Source: Anaerosphaera multitolerans
GTDB taxonomy: Bacteria; Bacillota; Clostridia; Tissierellales; Peptoniphilaceae
DNA length: 64,000 nucleotides
Assembly (NCBI RefSeq): GCF_004006535.1
Contig: NZ_RLIH01000012.1
Span: 1-64,000 of the forward strand
Direction of reading: 5' to 3'
Shown: positions 52,352-61,526 of the stretch, one piece after another
Numbering within the stretch: position 1 is the stretch's first letter
Layout of the letters: the number at the start of each line of letters is the position of its first letter
The notes under the pieces: model-generated
The model's database searches: none
What the model saw: only the letters and a program-made list of their open reading frames with translations
Told to the model about the DNA's origin: nothing
Made by a program: the position numbers and the translations under genes

Positions 52352-52520
52352 GAAATAGATAGTTAATTAGGTTATAATGAATTTTCTCAATAGAAGAGTT
52401 TGTAAAGTTTAACCTACATATTAGAATATTTACTAATAACAATCTCATATAATTGTATAGAATCTCCAAGTTTACTTTGTAAATTTATTTGCAGAGGAAA
52501 TCTGGAGATTTAGTTTTTTA
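52352..52520 (+). promoter_or_regulatory. Promoter and structured leader ending in a terminator-like fold
   Basis: TTGAAA, a 17-base spacer and TATAAT (52374-52379) form a promoter. The leader that follows ends with AATCTCC (52461-52467) pairing with GGAGATT (52504-52510) and a T run, enclosing two smaller hairpins (AAGTTTAC...GTAAATTT and ATTT...AAAT), a three-way-junction look. This could be an attenuator or riboswitch for the carbamoylase-pyrC-symporter-pyrKD operon. It does not match a riboswitch class I recognise. Confidence 0.5.
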
Positions 52521-52567
52521 AATTTTCCAATTCCAATTTTAAATAAATACTATAAAGGAGTGAGAAT

Positions 52568-53797
52568 ATGGGATACTCATTAGAGGACATTAACTATGTT
52601 GAAGAGCTGTTTGAGAGATTCTACAGTATTGGAGCAATTGAGACCGGAGGCGTTACCAGATTGGGTTACAGTGAAACTGAGGACTTGATGCACAAAACTT
52701 TTTTTAAATCTGCCGAAGAATTGGGTTTTACTTCATCAGTAGATCAGGTGGGAAATGGTTTTATTTCCAATGGAGATTTTGACGAATATTATTTAATCGG
52801 CTCCCATTTAGATTCGGTTGTAGATGGAGGAAGGTATGATGGAGTTGCGGGAGTACTGGCCGGCCTTTTGGTAATGAAGTGGGCAAAGGAAGATAACTTA
52901 AAAATTCCCTTAAAGACTGTGGCTTTTAGATGTGAAGAATCCAGTAACTTTGGGGTATCAACTATGGGAAGTGAATTAATTACCAGCGGAAATGGAAGTG
53001 ATTTTGCAGCTTTAACCGGAAAAGACGGAAGAACTCTGGGAGAAATTTTTAAAGAAAAGGGATACAGCTTTAAACCTGAAATAATTAAAGGTGTAAAAAA
53101 GTATTTGGAAGTGCATATTGAACAGGCAAGGGTTTTAGAAAAGCATGGTGAGAAAATAGGAATAGTTACCACTATTGCAGGGCCAAGAAGGTTTAAGTAT
53201 CACATTACGGGGAAATCCGAACATTCAGGAGCGACACCGATGAATATTAGAAAAGATGCTTTGTGTGGCGCCGCCGAAATAATTTTGGAAATTGAAAAAA
53301 TAGGTTTAGAGGAGTCGGTTTTACATTCCGTAGCAACTACCGGAGTTGTTAAAAATATGCCCAACGCTTTAAATGTAGTGCCGGGAGAAGTTGAGCTTCA
53401 AGTAGATACAAGAGGAATTGACATGGAAAGTTTAAATAGAATGGAAAATCACATCTACGAAGAAGGCAAGTCAATATGCAGGCGAAGAGGGTTGCAATTT
53501 ATAAGGGAAAGACTGGGAGGATCCGATCCTGTGGAAATGGACAGCAAGATGCAGGACAAGTTGGAAGGTGTAATTGAAGAACTGGGCTACCCCTATAGAA
53601 GAATGGTCAGCGGTGCAGGTCATGATGCTATGAAAATGACGAGAATATGTGATACTGCTTTGCTTTTCATACCTTGTAAAGACGGTATAAGTCATAATAA
53701 AAATGAATTTACAGACATTGCAAGTATTTGTGACGGTGCAAGTGTAATTTATGAATATTTAAAGGGAGATTTTAATTTGAGGGAAGGAGAGGATTAA
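52568..53797 (+). CDS. N-carbamoyl-amino-acid hydrolase family (M20; possible ureidosuccinase)
   Basis: A 409-residue dinuclear-metal amidohydrolase of the hydantoinase/carbamoylase branch of M20. Metal ligands are in GSHLDSVVDGGRYDG, RCEESSNFG and HIEQARVLE; the hinge arginine/asparagine motif ITGKSEHSGATPM separates catalytic and dimerisation domains. Family members release CO2 and ammonia from N-carbamoyl amino acids or act on allantoate. Here the next gene is dihydroorotase and pyrK-pyrD follow, so N-carbamoyl-L-aspartate is the natural candidate substrate, giving aspartate. It abuts pyrC directly. Confidence 0.85.
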   Translation: MGYSLEDINYVEELFERFYSIGAIETGGVTRLGYSETEDLMHKTFFKSAEELGFTSSVDQVGNGFISNGDFDEYYLIGSHLDSVVDGGRYDGVAGVLAGLLVMKWAKEDNLKIPLKTVAFRCEESSNFGVSTMGSELITSGNGSDFAALTGKDGRTLGEIFKEKGYSFKPEIIKGVKKYLEVHIEQARVLEKHGEKIGIVTTIAGPRRFKYHITGKSEHSGATPMNIRKDALCGAAEIILEIEKIGLEESVLHSVATTGVVKNMPNALNVVPGEVELQVDTRGIDMESLNRMENHIYEEGKSICRRRGLQFIRERLGGSDPVEMDSKMQDKLEGVIEELGYPYRRMVSGAGHDAMKMTRICDTALLFIPCKDGISHNKNEFTDIASICDGASVIYEYLKGDFNLREGED

Positions 53798-55081
53798 ATG
53801 ATTTTAATAAAGGGAGGTAGGGTGATTGATCCTAAAACCGGATTGGATGAAATGAGAGACATTGTACTGGAAGGAGATAAAATTAAGTATATCGGTAGAT
53901 TTCAAGTAACTGAGGAGTATGAAAAGGTTATTGATGGAGAAGGTTTAATAATCGCTCCCGGACTAATTGATGTACATGTCCACTTTAGAGATCCGGGTTT
54001 TACCTATAAGGAGGACATTGAAAGCGGGGCGAAAGCCGCAGCTAAGGGAGGTTTTACCACTGTAGTTGCAATGGCAAATACAAATCCTGTAATTGACAAT
54101 GTAGAGACTTTAAAATATGTGGTGGAAAAGGGTGATAAAGCGTTAATAAATGTAAAGACAGTTGCGTCAGTTACTAAGGGTTTAAAAGGTGAAGAGCTGA
54201 CGGATATGGGAGAACTTTTGGAAAAGGGAGCAGTGGGTTTTAGCGATGATGGAATTCCCTTAATGGATTCGGAATTTCTACATAGGGCAATGTTGGCAGT
54301 AAAAAAACACAATGTACCTATAAGTTTACATGAGGAGGACATTTCCCTTATTGGAGTTCAAGGGATTAACAATGGAATAGTATCTAATAAACTGGGTTTT
54401 AAAGGAGCTCCAAATGTTTCGGAAAGTTCAATGGTGTCAAGAGATGTAATGATAGCTTTAGATACCAGAGCCAAGGTTCACATTCAGCATGTAAGTGCAG
54501 AGGAGTCTGTAGAAGTTATTAGACTTGCAAAAAAAATGGGAGCAAAGGTTACGGCTGAAGTAACACCTCAACACTTTTCTCTTACAGAGTATGCAGTGGT
54601 GGAAAAGGGAACTTTGGCAAAGTTAAATCCGCCTCTTAGAACTTTAAAAGATAAGTATGCGTTAATTAGAGGTTTAAAGGATGGAACTATAGATATAATT
54701 GCCACAGATCACGCCCCTCATAGCGACGATGAGAAAAATCGAAATATTAAAGAAGCACCAAGTGGAATGATGGGTTTGGAAACCTCCCTTGCTTTGGGAA
54801 TTACCAATCTTGTTCGAAAAGGACATTTGACCATGTCCGAACTTTTGGGAAAAATGACTGTGGCGCCTGCAGAACTCTATGACTTTGACTTGGGGTACTT
54901 GGCAGAGGGGGCAGTGGCTGACTTAGTAATATTTGACGATAATGAGCAGTGGAAAGTAACAGACTTTGAATCCAAGTCAAAAAATTCGCCTTTTATAGGT
55001 AATACACTCTATGGTAAAGTAAAGTATACCATTCACAATGGTAATATAGTATATGAAGATAATGGGGGGAGGAAAATATGA
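53798..55081 (+). CDS. pyrC: Dihydroorotase (class I)
   Basis: A 427-residue zinc amidohydrolase interconverting N-carbamoyl-aspartate and dihydroorotate. Metal-binding HVHFRDPG at about 59-66, later His in HIQHVS, and DHAPHSDDEK near residue 305. It begins on the base after the preceding stop and its end overlaps the next small gene by four bases. Allantoinase is the main alternative in this family, but the pyrK-pyrD context favours dihydroorotase. Confidence 0.93.
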   Translation: MILIKGGRVIDPKTGLDEMRDIVLEGDKIKYIGRFQVTEEYEKVIDGEGLIIAPGLIDVHVHFRDPGFTYKEDIESGAKAAAKGGFTTVVAMANTNPVIDNVETLKYVVEKGDKALINVKTVASVTKGLKGEELTDMGELLEKGAVGFSDDGIPLMDSEFLHRAMLAVKKHNVPISLHEEDISLIGVQGINNGIVSNKLGFKGAPNVSESSMVSRDVMIALDTRAKVHIQHVSAEESVEVIRLAKKMGAKVTAEVTPQHFSLTEYAVVEKGTLAKLNPPLRTLKDKYALIRGLKDGTIDIIATDHAPHSDDEKNRNIKEAPSGMMGLETSLALGITNLVRKGHLTMSELLGKMTVAPAELYDFDLGYLAEGAVADLVIFDDNEQWKVTDFESKSKNSPFIGNTLYGKVKYTIHNGNIVYEDNGGRKI

Positions 55082-55302
55082 AAAACAAAATTATAATACC
55101 GATTTTTTTAGTATTGTTATTCCTTGGAGTCTATCCTTTTAAATTTACGGCTCAAGGTGGAAACTATTTATTTGGGTGGCTTCCGGTACCTTTGGCATTT
55201 TGGTGGATTTCCATGGTGGTAAATTTAATATTTGTACTTATTGTAAGCAGACATTTTGTAAAGGTATCTGAGAGAGAAAAAGACGAGGAGGAGGAAAAAT
55301 GA
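55078..55302 (+). CDS. Small membrane partner of the sodium symporter (DUF3311-like)
   Basis: A 74-residue protein with two membrane segments, a GWLPVPLAFWWI motif between them and an acidic tail (EREKDEEEEK). Small proteins of this kind are commonly encoded directly before SSS-family symporters and may be a structural subunit. It overlaps pyrC and the symporter gene by four bases each. Confidence 0.75.
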   Translation: MKNKIIIPIFLVLLFLGVYPFKFTAQGGNYLFGWLPVPLAFWWISMVVNLIFVLIVSRHFVKVSEREKDEEEEK

Positions 55303-56771
55303 ACACGGGTGTAATCAGTTTTCTAATCATTATAGGTTATTTAATATTTATGTTGGCAATAACCATAGTAAACAATAAAAAGAAGAAAATGGAAGAAACT
55401 GCAGTGGGATTTTTCCTGGCCGGACGTGGCGTAAGTGCAGTACTTCTACCTCTTACAATGATTGCAGCAATGCAAAGTACCTTTGCTTTTTTAGGAGCTC
55501 CGGGCATGTACTACACTCATGGAATCTCCTATATGGTTTTAATACTTAGCCAAGTTTGGGTTGCAATGATGGTAATTTACTTTGGAAATAAAATTAGAAA
55601 GTTATCTCTTAGAAGAGGCTATCTTTCAATTGGAGATTTTTTTGAAGATAGATTTCAAAGCTCCTATTTAAAAATAATAGCTTCAATTATTTCAGTACTT
55701 ATGACTATGGTTTTTTTATCTATGCAGTATGTGGGAAATGCACGTGCTCTTTCTATAGTTACAGACGGATTTATAAGTTACCAATTTGCAATAATAGTGG
55801 CAGTGGTATTTTCACTTTTATACGTACTTATCGGCGGGGCAAGCGGAGTGGTTTTACTTGATGCCATTCAAGCGGTTATACTAATGGTGGGAATGGTAGT
55901 TGCGGCTTTTATAGCTCTAAAACCTGTAGGAGGAGTTAAAGCTCTTTTTGAAACTACAGCTGCTACTATGCCTGAGTTGTTAAGTCGTCCGGGACCTCAA
56001 GGTCTTTACAACGATAAATACTGGGTTATGCAGTTTATTGTTCTGCCTTTTGGAATTTGGCTATGTCCGCATATTTGGAACAAGTCGCTAATGGCAAAGG
56101 ATGAAAGGGCGTTGGCTCGTTCGGCAATTAGTATACCCGTATCTCAGGTTATAATCTATGCTTTTTCAGCTTTGTTTATAGGTCTTGCAGGACATATATT
56201 AATAAATCCAAGTGAACTTACAGCTGCCGACAACGTGCTTCCATTGATGATGACAAAGTATTCAAGCTGGTTAGTTGCAGCTTTTGTAATGGCGGCGGCA
56301 ATATCTGCCGGAACTTCTACAATTAATGCAATGTTGCTGGTATCTTCACAAATAGTATCTCAGGACTTGGTTCTATTTGGTAGGAAGGACAAGGTTTCAG
56401 ATAAACAAAATATTTTTATTTCACGTATAATAGTTCTTATAATATCAATAGTTTGTGCTATTATAGCATTAAGACCTCCTGAAACTTTAGTTCAAGTGGT
56501 ACAAGATGTGGCCTATACCGGACTTGCACAGCTGGCCCCTCCTTTTATAGCGGGACTTTACTGGAGTAAGGCAAGTAAAAAGGGAGCTGCCGTTGGACTT
56601 ACAGTTGGAACTGTAATTTTATTCGGCACGAGAATTTTAAATATCACTCCTTTGGGATGGCCTGGATTTATGTGGGCGTTTTTTATAAATATAATTTTAT
56701 TAGTGGTAATATCGTTAATGGAAAATAAGAATACATTACCGGAAGGTTTTGGAAATATAAGTAAAATATAA
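55299..56771 (+). CDS. Sodium:solute symporter (SSS family)
   Basis: A 490-residue transporter with about 13 membrane helices of the LeuT-fold SSS family, closest in look to PanF-like members. Recognised by FFLAGRGVSAVLLPLTMIAAMQ at the N-terminus and YVLIGGASGVVLLDAIQAVILM. Sitting between pyrC and pyrK-pyrD, it most likely imports a pyrimidine precursor such as orotate, dihydroorotate or carbamoyl-aspartate, but the family also carries many other solutes. Confidence 0.85.
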   Translation: MNTGVISFLIIIGYLIFMLAITIVNNKKKKMEETAVGFFLAGRGVSAVLLPLTMIAAMQSTFAFLGAPGMYYTHGISYMVLILSQVWVAMMVIYFGNKIRKLSLRRGYLSIGDFFEDRFQSSYLKIIASIISVLMTMVFLSMQYVGNARALSIVTDGFISYQFAIIVAVVFSLLYVLIGGASGVVLLDAIQAVILMVGMVVAAFIALKPVGGVKALFETTAATMPELLSRPGPQGLYNDKYWVMQFIVLPFGIWLCPHIWNKSLMAKDERALARSAISIPVSQVIIYAFSALFIGLAGHILINPSELTAADNVLPLMMTKYSSWLVAAFVMAAAISAGTSTINAMLLVSSQIVSQDLVLFGRKDKVSDKQNIFISRIIVLIISIVCAIIALRPPETLVQVVQDVAYTGLAQLAPPFIAGLYWSKASKKGAAVGLTVGTVILFGTRILNITPLGWPGFMWAFFINIILLVVISLMENKNTLPEGFGNISKI

Positions 56772-56781
56772 GGAGAGTTAA

Positions 56782-57492
56782 ATGGGAAATATAATTTCTA
56801 ATGAAAAGCTTTCAAAGGACTTTTATCTTTTAAAGGCAAAAGAGGAAAAAGAAGTAAAAATGGGCCAGTTCTATATGTTGAGATCGTGGGACTACTATCC
56901 CCTACTGTCAAGACCTATAAGTATTTACGATTCAGACGGAAAAACCATCTCCTTTTTATATAAAGTAGTGGGAGAGGGAACGGAATTATTTGCAAAATTA
57001 AAACCCGGTGATGAAATAACCCTTCAAGGACCTCTTGGCGAAAGTTTTCCCGAAGTGGAGGGGAAAATAGCCATGGTAGGCGGAGGAGTGGGAATAGCTC
57101 CACTTTACCTTGCTTCAAAGACACTAAAGGAACTAAATCCTGAAAATAAAATAGACATCTACTTGGGCTTTAGTGACGTAGCATTGCTAGAGGAAGAGTA
57201 CGGCAAAGTCTGCGACAACTTAAAAATAAACGTAGGCGGATTTGTAACAGATGATATAGAAGTAGAAAACTACGACCATATCTTTACCTGCGGACCTGAG
57301 ATAATGATGAAGGTCCTTTATGAAAAGTGTAAGAGAGTAGGTGTGGAAGATAGACTTACAGTGTCAATGGAAAGTAGAATGGCCTGTGGAGTGGGAGCTT
57401 GTTTCGGATGTACATGTAAGACCACAGAAGGTAATAAAAAAGTCTGTAAGGACGGTCCGATCTTTAGTGCAAAGGAGGTATTTGAAATATGA
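56782..57492 (+). CDS. pyrK: Dihydroorotate dehydrogenase electron-transfer subunit
   Basis: A 236-residue flavoprotein with an FAD-binding barrel ([10 protein letters not shown]), an NAD-binding domain ([14 protein letters not shown]) and a C-terminal [2Fe-2S] site, [12 protein letters not shown]. It passes electrons between PyrD and NAD(H), which makes the reaction reversible and suitable for either synthesis or reduction of orotate. It overlaps pyrD by four bases. Confidence 0.94.
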   Translation: MGNIISNEKLSKDFYLLKAKEEKEVKMGQFYMLRSWDYYPLLSRPISIYDSDGKTISFLYKVVGEGTELFAKLKPGDEITLQGPLGESFPEVEGKIAMVGGGVGIAPLYLASKTLKELNPENKIDIYLGFSDVALLEEEYGKVCDNLKINVGGFVTDDIEVENYDHIFTCGPEIMMKVLYEKCKRVGVEDRLTVSMESRMACGVGACFGCTCKTTEGNKKVCKDGPIFSAKEVFEI

Positions 57493-58394
57493 AAAATCTA
57501 CTAAGTACGGAATTTGCAGGAGTTAAATTTAAAAATCCAATAGTACTGGCATCGGGAACCTGTGGTTTCGGTCGTGAATTCAAGGACATCTTTGACCTTG
57601 AAAAAGTAGGTGGAATCTCCTCAAAGGGACTTACATTAAATCCGAGAGGAGGAAATGACGGAATCCGAATATGGGAAACACCAAGCGGAATGATGAACAG
57701 TGTGGGATTGGAAAATCCCGGAGTAAAAGGATTTATAGAAGAAGAGTTGGACTGGGTAAATGGACTTGACCTTGTAAACATAGTAAACCTTGGAGGACAT
57801 TCCATAGAGGACTATGTTGAAGGAGTTAGGCTGTTAAATGAAGTAGACCTTGATATATTGGAGCTTAACATCTCCTGTCCCAACGTAAAAGCAGGGGGAA
57901 TGAACTTCGGAGTAAAGTGTGACATAGCAGGAGAAGTAATAAAGACCATAAGAAAAATATGTAAACACAAGTTGGTAGTAAAACTTTCCCCAAATGCTGA
58001 GGACATAGTGGAGTTGGCAAAAGTATGTGAAGCGGAGGGAGCAGATGGAGTATCACTGGTAAATACCTTTTTGGCACTGGCAATAGACATAGACAATAAG
58101 AAGGCTGTATTTGACAATGGCTATGCAGGCTTATCGGGCCCTGCAATAAAACCCATAGCTCTAAGGATGGTAAACCAAGTATCAAAGGCGGTAAAGATAC
58201 CTGTAATGGGACTTGGAGGAGTAACAACTTGGGAAGATGCGGTGGAATTTATAATGGCCGGGGCAACAGTAGTACAAGTAGGTACGGCAAGTTTTATAAA
58301 ACCTTCAATCTCCTTGGATATAATAGATAAAATGAGAGACTATGCAGATAGGGAAAAGTTAAATAACATTTCAGATATTCGCGGAATTATTTAA
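57489..58394 (+). CDS. pyrD: Dihydroorotate dehydrogenase, class 1B (NAD-linked)
   Basis: A 301-residue FMN-containing TIM barrel. The catalytic cysteine is in [14 protein letters not shown], and FMN contacts are in [10 protein letters not shown] and [11 protein letters not shown]. Class 1B enzymes work as PyrD2-PyrK2 with NAD. Last gene of the operon; a terminator follows. Confidence 0.95.
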   Translation: MKNLLSTEFAGVKFKNPIVLASGTCGFGREFKDIFDLEKVGGISSKGLTLNPRGGNDGIRIWETPSGMMNSVGLENPGVKGFIEEELDWVNGLDLVNIVNLGGHSIEDYVEGVRLLNEVDLDILELNISCPNVKAGGMNFGVKCDIAGEVIKTIRKICKHKLVVKLSPNAEDIVELAKVCEAEGADGVSLVNTFLALAIDIDNKKAVFDNGYAGLSGPAIKPIALRMVNQVSKAVKIPVMGLGGVTTWEDAVEFIMAGATVVQVGTASFIKPSISLDIIDKMRDYADREKLNNISDIRGII

Positions 58395-58402
58395 GATAAA
58401 GA

Positions 58403-58433
58403 GACGTTACAGTAGTTGGGTAACGTCTTTTTT
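58403..58433 (+). terminator. Terminator after pyrD
   Basis: GACGTTAC (58403-58410) pairs with GTAACGTC (58420-58427), followed by six T. Confidence 0.92.
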
Positions 58434-58438
58434 AAAGT

Positions 58439-58494
58439 ACAAGTTTATATGTAAATGCATATGTCTTGTCACCAAAGAGGAATAATGTTATAAT
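58439..58494 (+). promoter_or_regulatory. nad operon promoter with dyad (candidate NiaR operator)
   Basis: TTGTCA (58466-58471), 17-base spacer, TATAAT (58489-58494). ACAAG (58439-58443) and CTTGT (58465-58469) are arms of a wide dyad overlapping the -35, with ATATG and CATATG repeats between them. NiaR, encoded at the end of the operon, is the likely binder. The promoter is firm; the operator assignment is tentative. Confidence 0.55.
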
Positions 58495-58523
58495 CAGACT
58501 ATTATTTAAAAGGATTGGTGAAA

Positions 58524-59420
58524 ATGGAAGAAGAAATATTACATAATTTTAAAAATGATAGTAGGGTTGTGTTGGCGCATTATTATGTGAATAGAGAAAT
58601 TCAAAAGAAGGCCGATTATATTGGGGATTCCTTTTATTTAGCACAGTTGGCAAGGAAATTACAGGAGGAGCACATTATAGTGGCAGGTGTTTACTTTATG
58701 GCGGAAAGTGTAAAAATATTAAATCCGAAGAAACGCGTGTACTTAGTAAGAGATGATGCAGACTGTCCAATGGCACATATGGTAAGAGTTGAAAGGATAA
58801 AGAAAATGAGAGAGGAAGTAGAGGATTTGTCGGTGGTCTGCTATATAAACTCCACAGCTGAAATAAAAGCGTATAGCGATATATGTGTTACATCTTCAAA
58901 TGCGGTTAAGGTAGTAAAAAAATTGCCTGAAAAAAATATCTTTTTTATTCCAGACGGTAATTTAGCTAACTATGTTGCAAAGTACGTTCCGGAAAAAAAT
59001 ATTATAGCAAATGATGGTTACTGTCCGGTGCATAATAAGATAAGTGCAGAGGAAATAATAAAAATGAAAAGTATTTACAAAGGGGCTCCTGTATTGGCGC
59101 ACCCTGAATGCAGGGAAGAAGTTTTGGAATTGGCGGACTATGTGGGAAGTACCAGTGGCATTATAGAAGAAACAGGGCTTAACAAGTCAGAAGAATTTAT
59201 AATAGTGACGGAACGGGGAATAGAATATGAACTGCAGCGGAAATATCCCAATAAAAAGTTTCACTTTGTAAAAGGTATGATATGTGCAGATATGAAAAAA
59301 TTGACTTTGGAGCAGGCGGGAAAAGTGGCTGCAAATAAAAAAAATGAAGTATTTGTGGATTCCGACGTTGCAATGAAAGCCAAGAAACCCTTGGAGAGAA
59401 TGTTGGAGTTGGGGGTTTAG
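58524..59420 (+). CDS. nadA: Quinolinate synthase
   Basis: A 298-residue [4Fe-4S] enzyme that condenses iminoaspartate with dihydroxyacetone phosphate. Three repeats of the NadA fold are visible; candidate cluster cysteines lie in DDADCPMAHM or TSSN regions, DGYCPVHNK, AHPECREE and GMICADMKKLTL. ATG 58524 is preferred because AAAGGA lies 9 bases upstream; a TTG at 58515 is in frame. First gene of nadA-nadB-nadC-niaR. Confidence 0.95.
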   Translation: MEEEILHNFKNDSRVVLAHYYVNREIQKKADYIGDSFYLAQLARKLQEEHIIVAGVYFMAESVKILNPKKRVYLVRDDADCPMAHMVRVERIKKMREEVEDLSVVCYINSTAEIKAYSDICVTSSNAVKVVKKLPEKNIFFIPDGNLANYVAKYVPEKNIIANDGYCPVHNKISAEEIIKMKSIYKGAPVLAHPECREEVLELADYVGSTSGIIEETGLNKSEEFIIVTERGIEYELQRKYPNKKFHFVKGMICADMKKLTLEQAGKVAANKKNEVFVDSDVAMKAKKPLERMLELGV

Positions 59421-59422
59421 GC

Positions 59423-60691
59423 GTGAACGTATTTTATGGGGACGTCGTAGTTGTAGGCTCAGGTGTTGCAGGTTTAACTTGTGCCTTGGAGCTTTCCAAG
59501 GAATTTGACAATATTGTTTTAATAACTAAAAAATTCCTTGAGGACAGTAATTCCTACTTGGCTCAAGGTGGAATGGCAGTGATGAAAAGTGTCGAAGATA
59601 GAAAAGTATTCCTTGAGGATACGCTTAAGGCGGGACATTATAAAAATAATAAAAGGGCTGTAGAAATACTAATTGATGAATCCCAAGATGCCATAAGGAC
59701 TTTGGTGGGTTACGGTGCGAAATTTCAAAGGGAAAAGGGAGAATATTCTTATACCAGAGAAGGAGGACATAGCGTTAATCGAATACTCTACTGTGGAGAT
59801 TATACAGGTAGGGCAATAATGGAGGCTTTAATAGAAAAAGTTAAAGCTTGCTCTAAAATTAAAATTTTGGAAAAATACACAATGGAGGATTTATTAATTC
59901 ACAATAAAGTGTGTTACGGGATATATGCAAGGGGAAGGGAAAATATTTTAATAAGGGGTAAAAAGACAGTACTGGCAACGGGAGGAATTGGAGGAATATA
60001 TAAAAACTCCACAAATTATTCCCATATTAGGGGAGATGGTATAGCACTTGCAATAAGACACAAGGTAGGATTAAAAGACATTTCCTACGTTCAAATTCAT
60101 CCCACTGCCCTATATGAAGAAGGAGATAAGAGAAAATTTTTAATTTCCGAATCTCTAAGAGGTGAAGGTGCAATAATACTAAACCATAAAAAAGAAAGAT
60201 TTACCTATGAACTTAATCCCAGAGACATAGTGTCTCAAGCTATTATTAGAGAAATGAAAAAAGAGGAAGTGTCTCATCAGTGGCTACGTCTATCTAATAT
60301 AAAAGTTGATATTGAAAAGAGATTTCCTAAAATATATGAACAGTTAAAGTCCATGGCAATAGATCCTTACAATGAAGATGTTCCCATTGTACCGGCGCAA
60401 CACTATACTATGGGAGGAATAGAAGTTGATTTATTTGGAAGGACAAGTATGTTGGGACTCTATGCAGTAGGTGAAGTAGCTTGCACAGGAGTACACGGCG
60501 AAAATCGTCTTGCAAGTAATTCTTTACTGGAAAGTGTAGTTTATGCAAAAAGAGTTGCAAAATCAATTGCAAATTCAAGGTATGTAAAAGAATACAAGGG
60601 GAACTTTAAAATAAATAATTTAGATTCATATAGGAACAGTGAAGTTATTGGGGAGGTAATAAAAATTGACAAACTTGCCAAAATTAAATAA
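59423..60691 (+). CDS. nadB: L-aspartate oxidase, short form
   Basis: A 422-residue FAD enzyme producing iminoaspartate for NadA. FAD-binding VVVGSGVAGLTCALEL at about 9-24, SYLAQGGMAV, and the substrate motif HPTALYEEG are typical; the succinate-dehydrogenase-like arginine is in ESLRGEGAIIL. It lacks the C-terminal helical domain of the roughly 540-residue E. coli enzyme, as clostridial forms do. GTG start; fumarate is the likely electron acceptor in an anaerobe. Its end overlaps nadC by 26 bases. Confidence 0.94.
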   Translation: MNVFYGDVVVVGSGVAGLTCALELSKEFDNIVLITKKFLEDSNSYLAQGGMAVMKSVEDRKVFLEDTLKAGHYKNNKRAVEILIDESQDAIRTLVGYGAKFQREKGEYSYTREGGHSVNRILYCGDYTGRAIMEALIEKVKACSKIKILEKYTMEDLLIHNKVCYGIYARGRENILIRGKKTVLATGGIGGIYKNSTNYSHIRGDGIALAIRHKVGLKDISYVQIHPTALYEEGDKRKFLISESLRGEGAIILNHKKERFTYELNPRDIVSQAIIREMKKEEVSHQWLRLSNIKVDIEKRFPKIYEQLKSMAIDPYNEDVPIVPAQHYTMGGIEVDLFGRTSMLGLYAVGEVACTGVHGENRLASNSLLESVVYAKRVAKSIANSRYVKEYKGNFKINNLDSYRNSEVIGEVIKIDKLAKIK

Positions 60692-61526
60692 TATAGTTAT
60701 TGATGAATTGTTGTTACAGGCATTGAAGGAAGACGTAAGTGTGGAGGATATTTCCACAAACAGTATAATAAAAGAGGGTACCATTGGTGAAGTTACTCTC
60801 TATGCTAAAGAAAAGGGAGTTATAGCAGGGTTATATGTATTTGAAAGGATATTTCACTTACTTGACTTAAAAACCAAAGTGGAAAAATTTGCAGTTGACG
60901 GAGATGAAGTAAGTGCTGGAGAAAAGGTTGCCATAGTTAAAGGTGATGTTAGAATTCTTCTGACTGGGGAAAGAGTTGCTTTAAATTATCTGCAGCGTAT
61001 GAGCGGAGTTGCAACCTATACCGCCGAAATGGTAAAAGCCTTGGATGATTCCAAAGTAAAAATAGTGGATACTAGAAAGACAACACCCAACATGAGAGTT
61101 TTTGAAAAATATGCCACACGTGTTGGAGGAGGATATAATCACCGCTTTAATCTGTCAGACGGAGTCCTTTTAAAAGATAATCATATAGCGGCGGCAGGCT
61201 CTATTAAAAAGGCTGTGGAAAGTGCAAGAGAATATACCTCTTTTATAAGAAAAATTGAAGTGGAAGTTGAGAATATTGAAATGGTGAAAGAGGCCTTAGA
61301 AGCCAAGGCGGACATTATAATGTTGGATAATATGGGTATAGATGAAGTGGCTAAAGCAGTAAGTTTAATTAATAAGGAAGCGGAAATTGAATGCTCCGGA
61401 AATATAACTTTGGAAAATATAGGAAACTATAGAAATCTCGGTTTAGATTATATTTCCACAGGAGCTCCAACTCATTCATATAAAGTGTTGGATTTATCAA
61501 TGAAAAATTTAAAGGTATTAAAATGA
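60666..61526 (+). CDS. nadC: Nicotinate-nucleotide pyrophosphorylase (carboxylating)
   Basis: A 286-residue type II phosphoribosyltransferase that converts quinolinate to nicotinate mononucleotide. The signature KIVDTRKTTPNMRVFEKYA and the GGGYNHRFNLSDGVLLKDNH block are present. The start is TTG 60666, placed by GGGGAGG upstream, inside the end of nadB. It overlaps niaR by four bases. Confidence 0.95.
   Translation: MTNLPKLNNIVIDELLLQALKEDVSVEDISTNSIIKEGTIGEVTLYAKEKGVIAGLYVFERIFHLLDLKTKVEKFAVDGDEVSAGEKVAIVKGDVRILLTGERVALNYLQRMSGVATYTAEMVKALDDSKVKIVDTRKTTPNMRVFEKYATRVGGGYNHRFNLSDGVLLKDNHIAAAGSIKKAVESAREYTSFIRKIEVEVENIEMVKEALEAKADIIMLDNMGIDEVAKAVSLINKEAEIECSGNITLENIGNYRNLGLDYISTGAPTHSYKVLDLSMKNLKVLK

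Noticed and set aside
52461-52510. PyrR-binding anti-antiterminator in the leader before the carbamoylase operon
   Set aside because: GCAGAGG resembles part of the PyrR loop but the conserved TCCnGnGAGG pattern is not matched.
57812-58227. Minus-strand open frames opposite pyrD
   Set aside because: They are antisense shadows with skewed composition and no ribosome binding site; pyrD fully explains the region.
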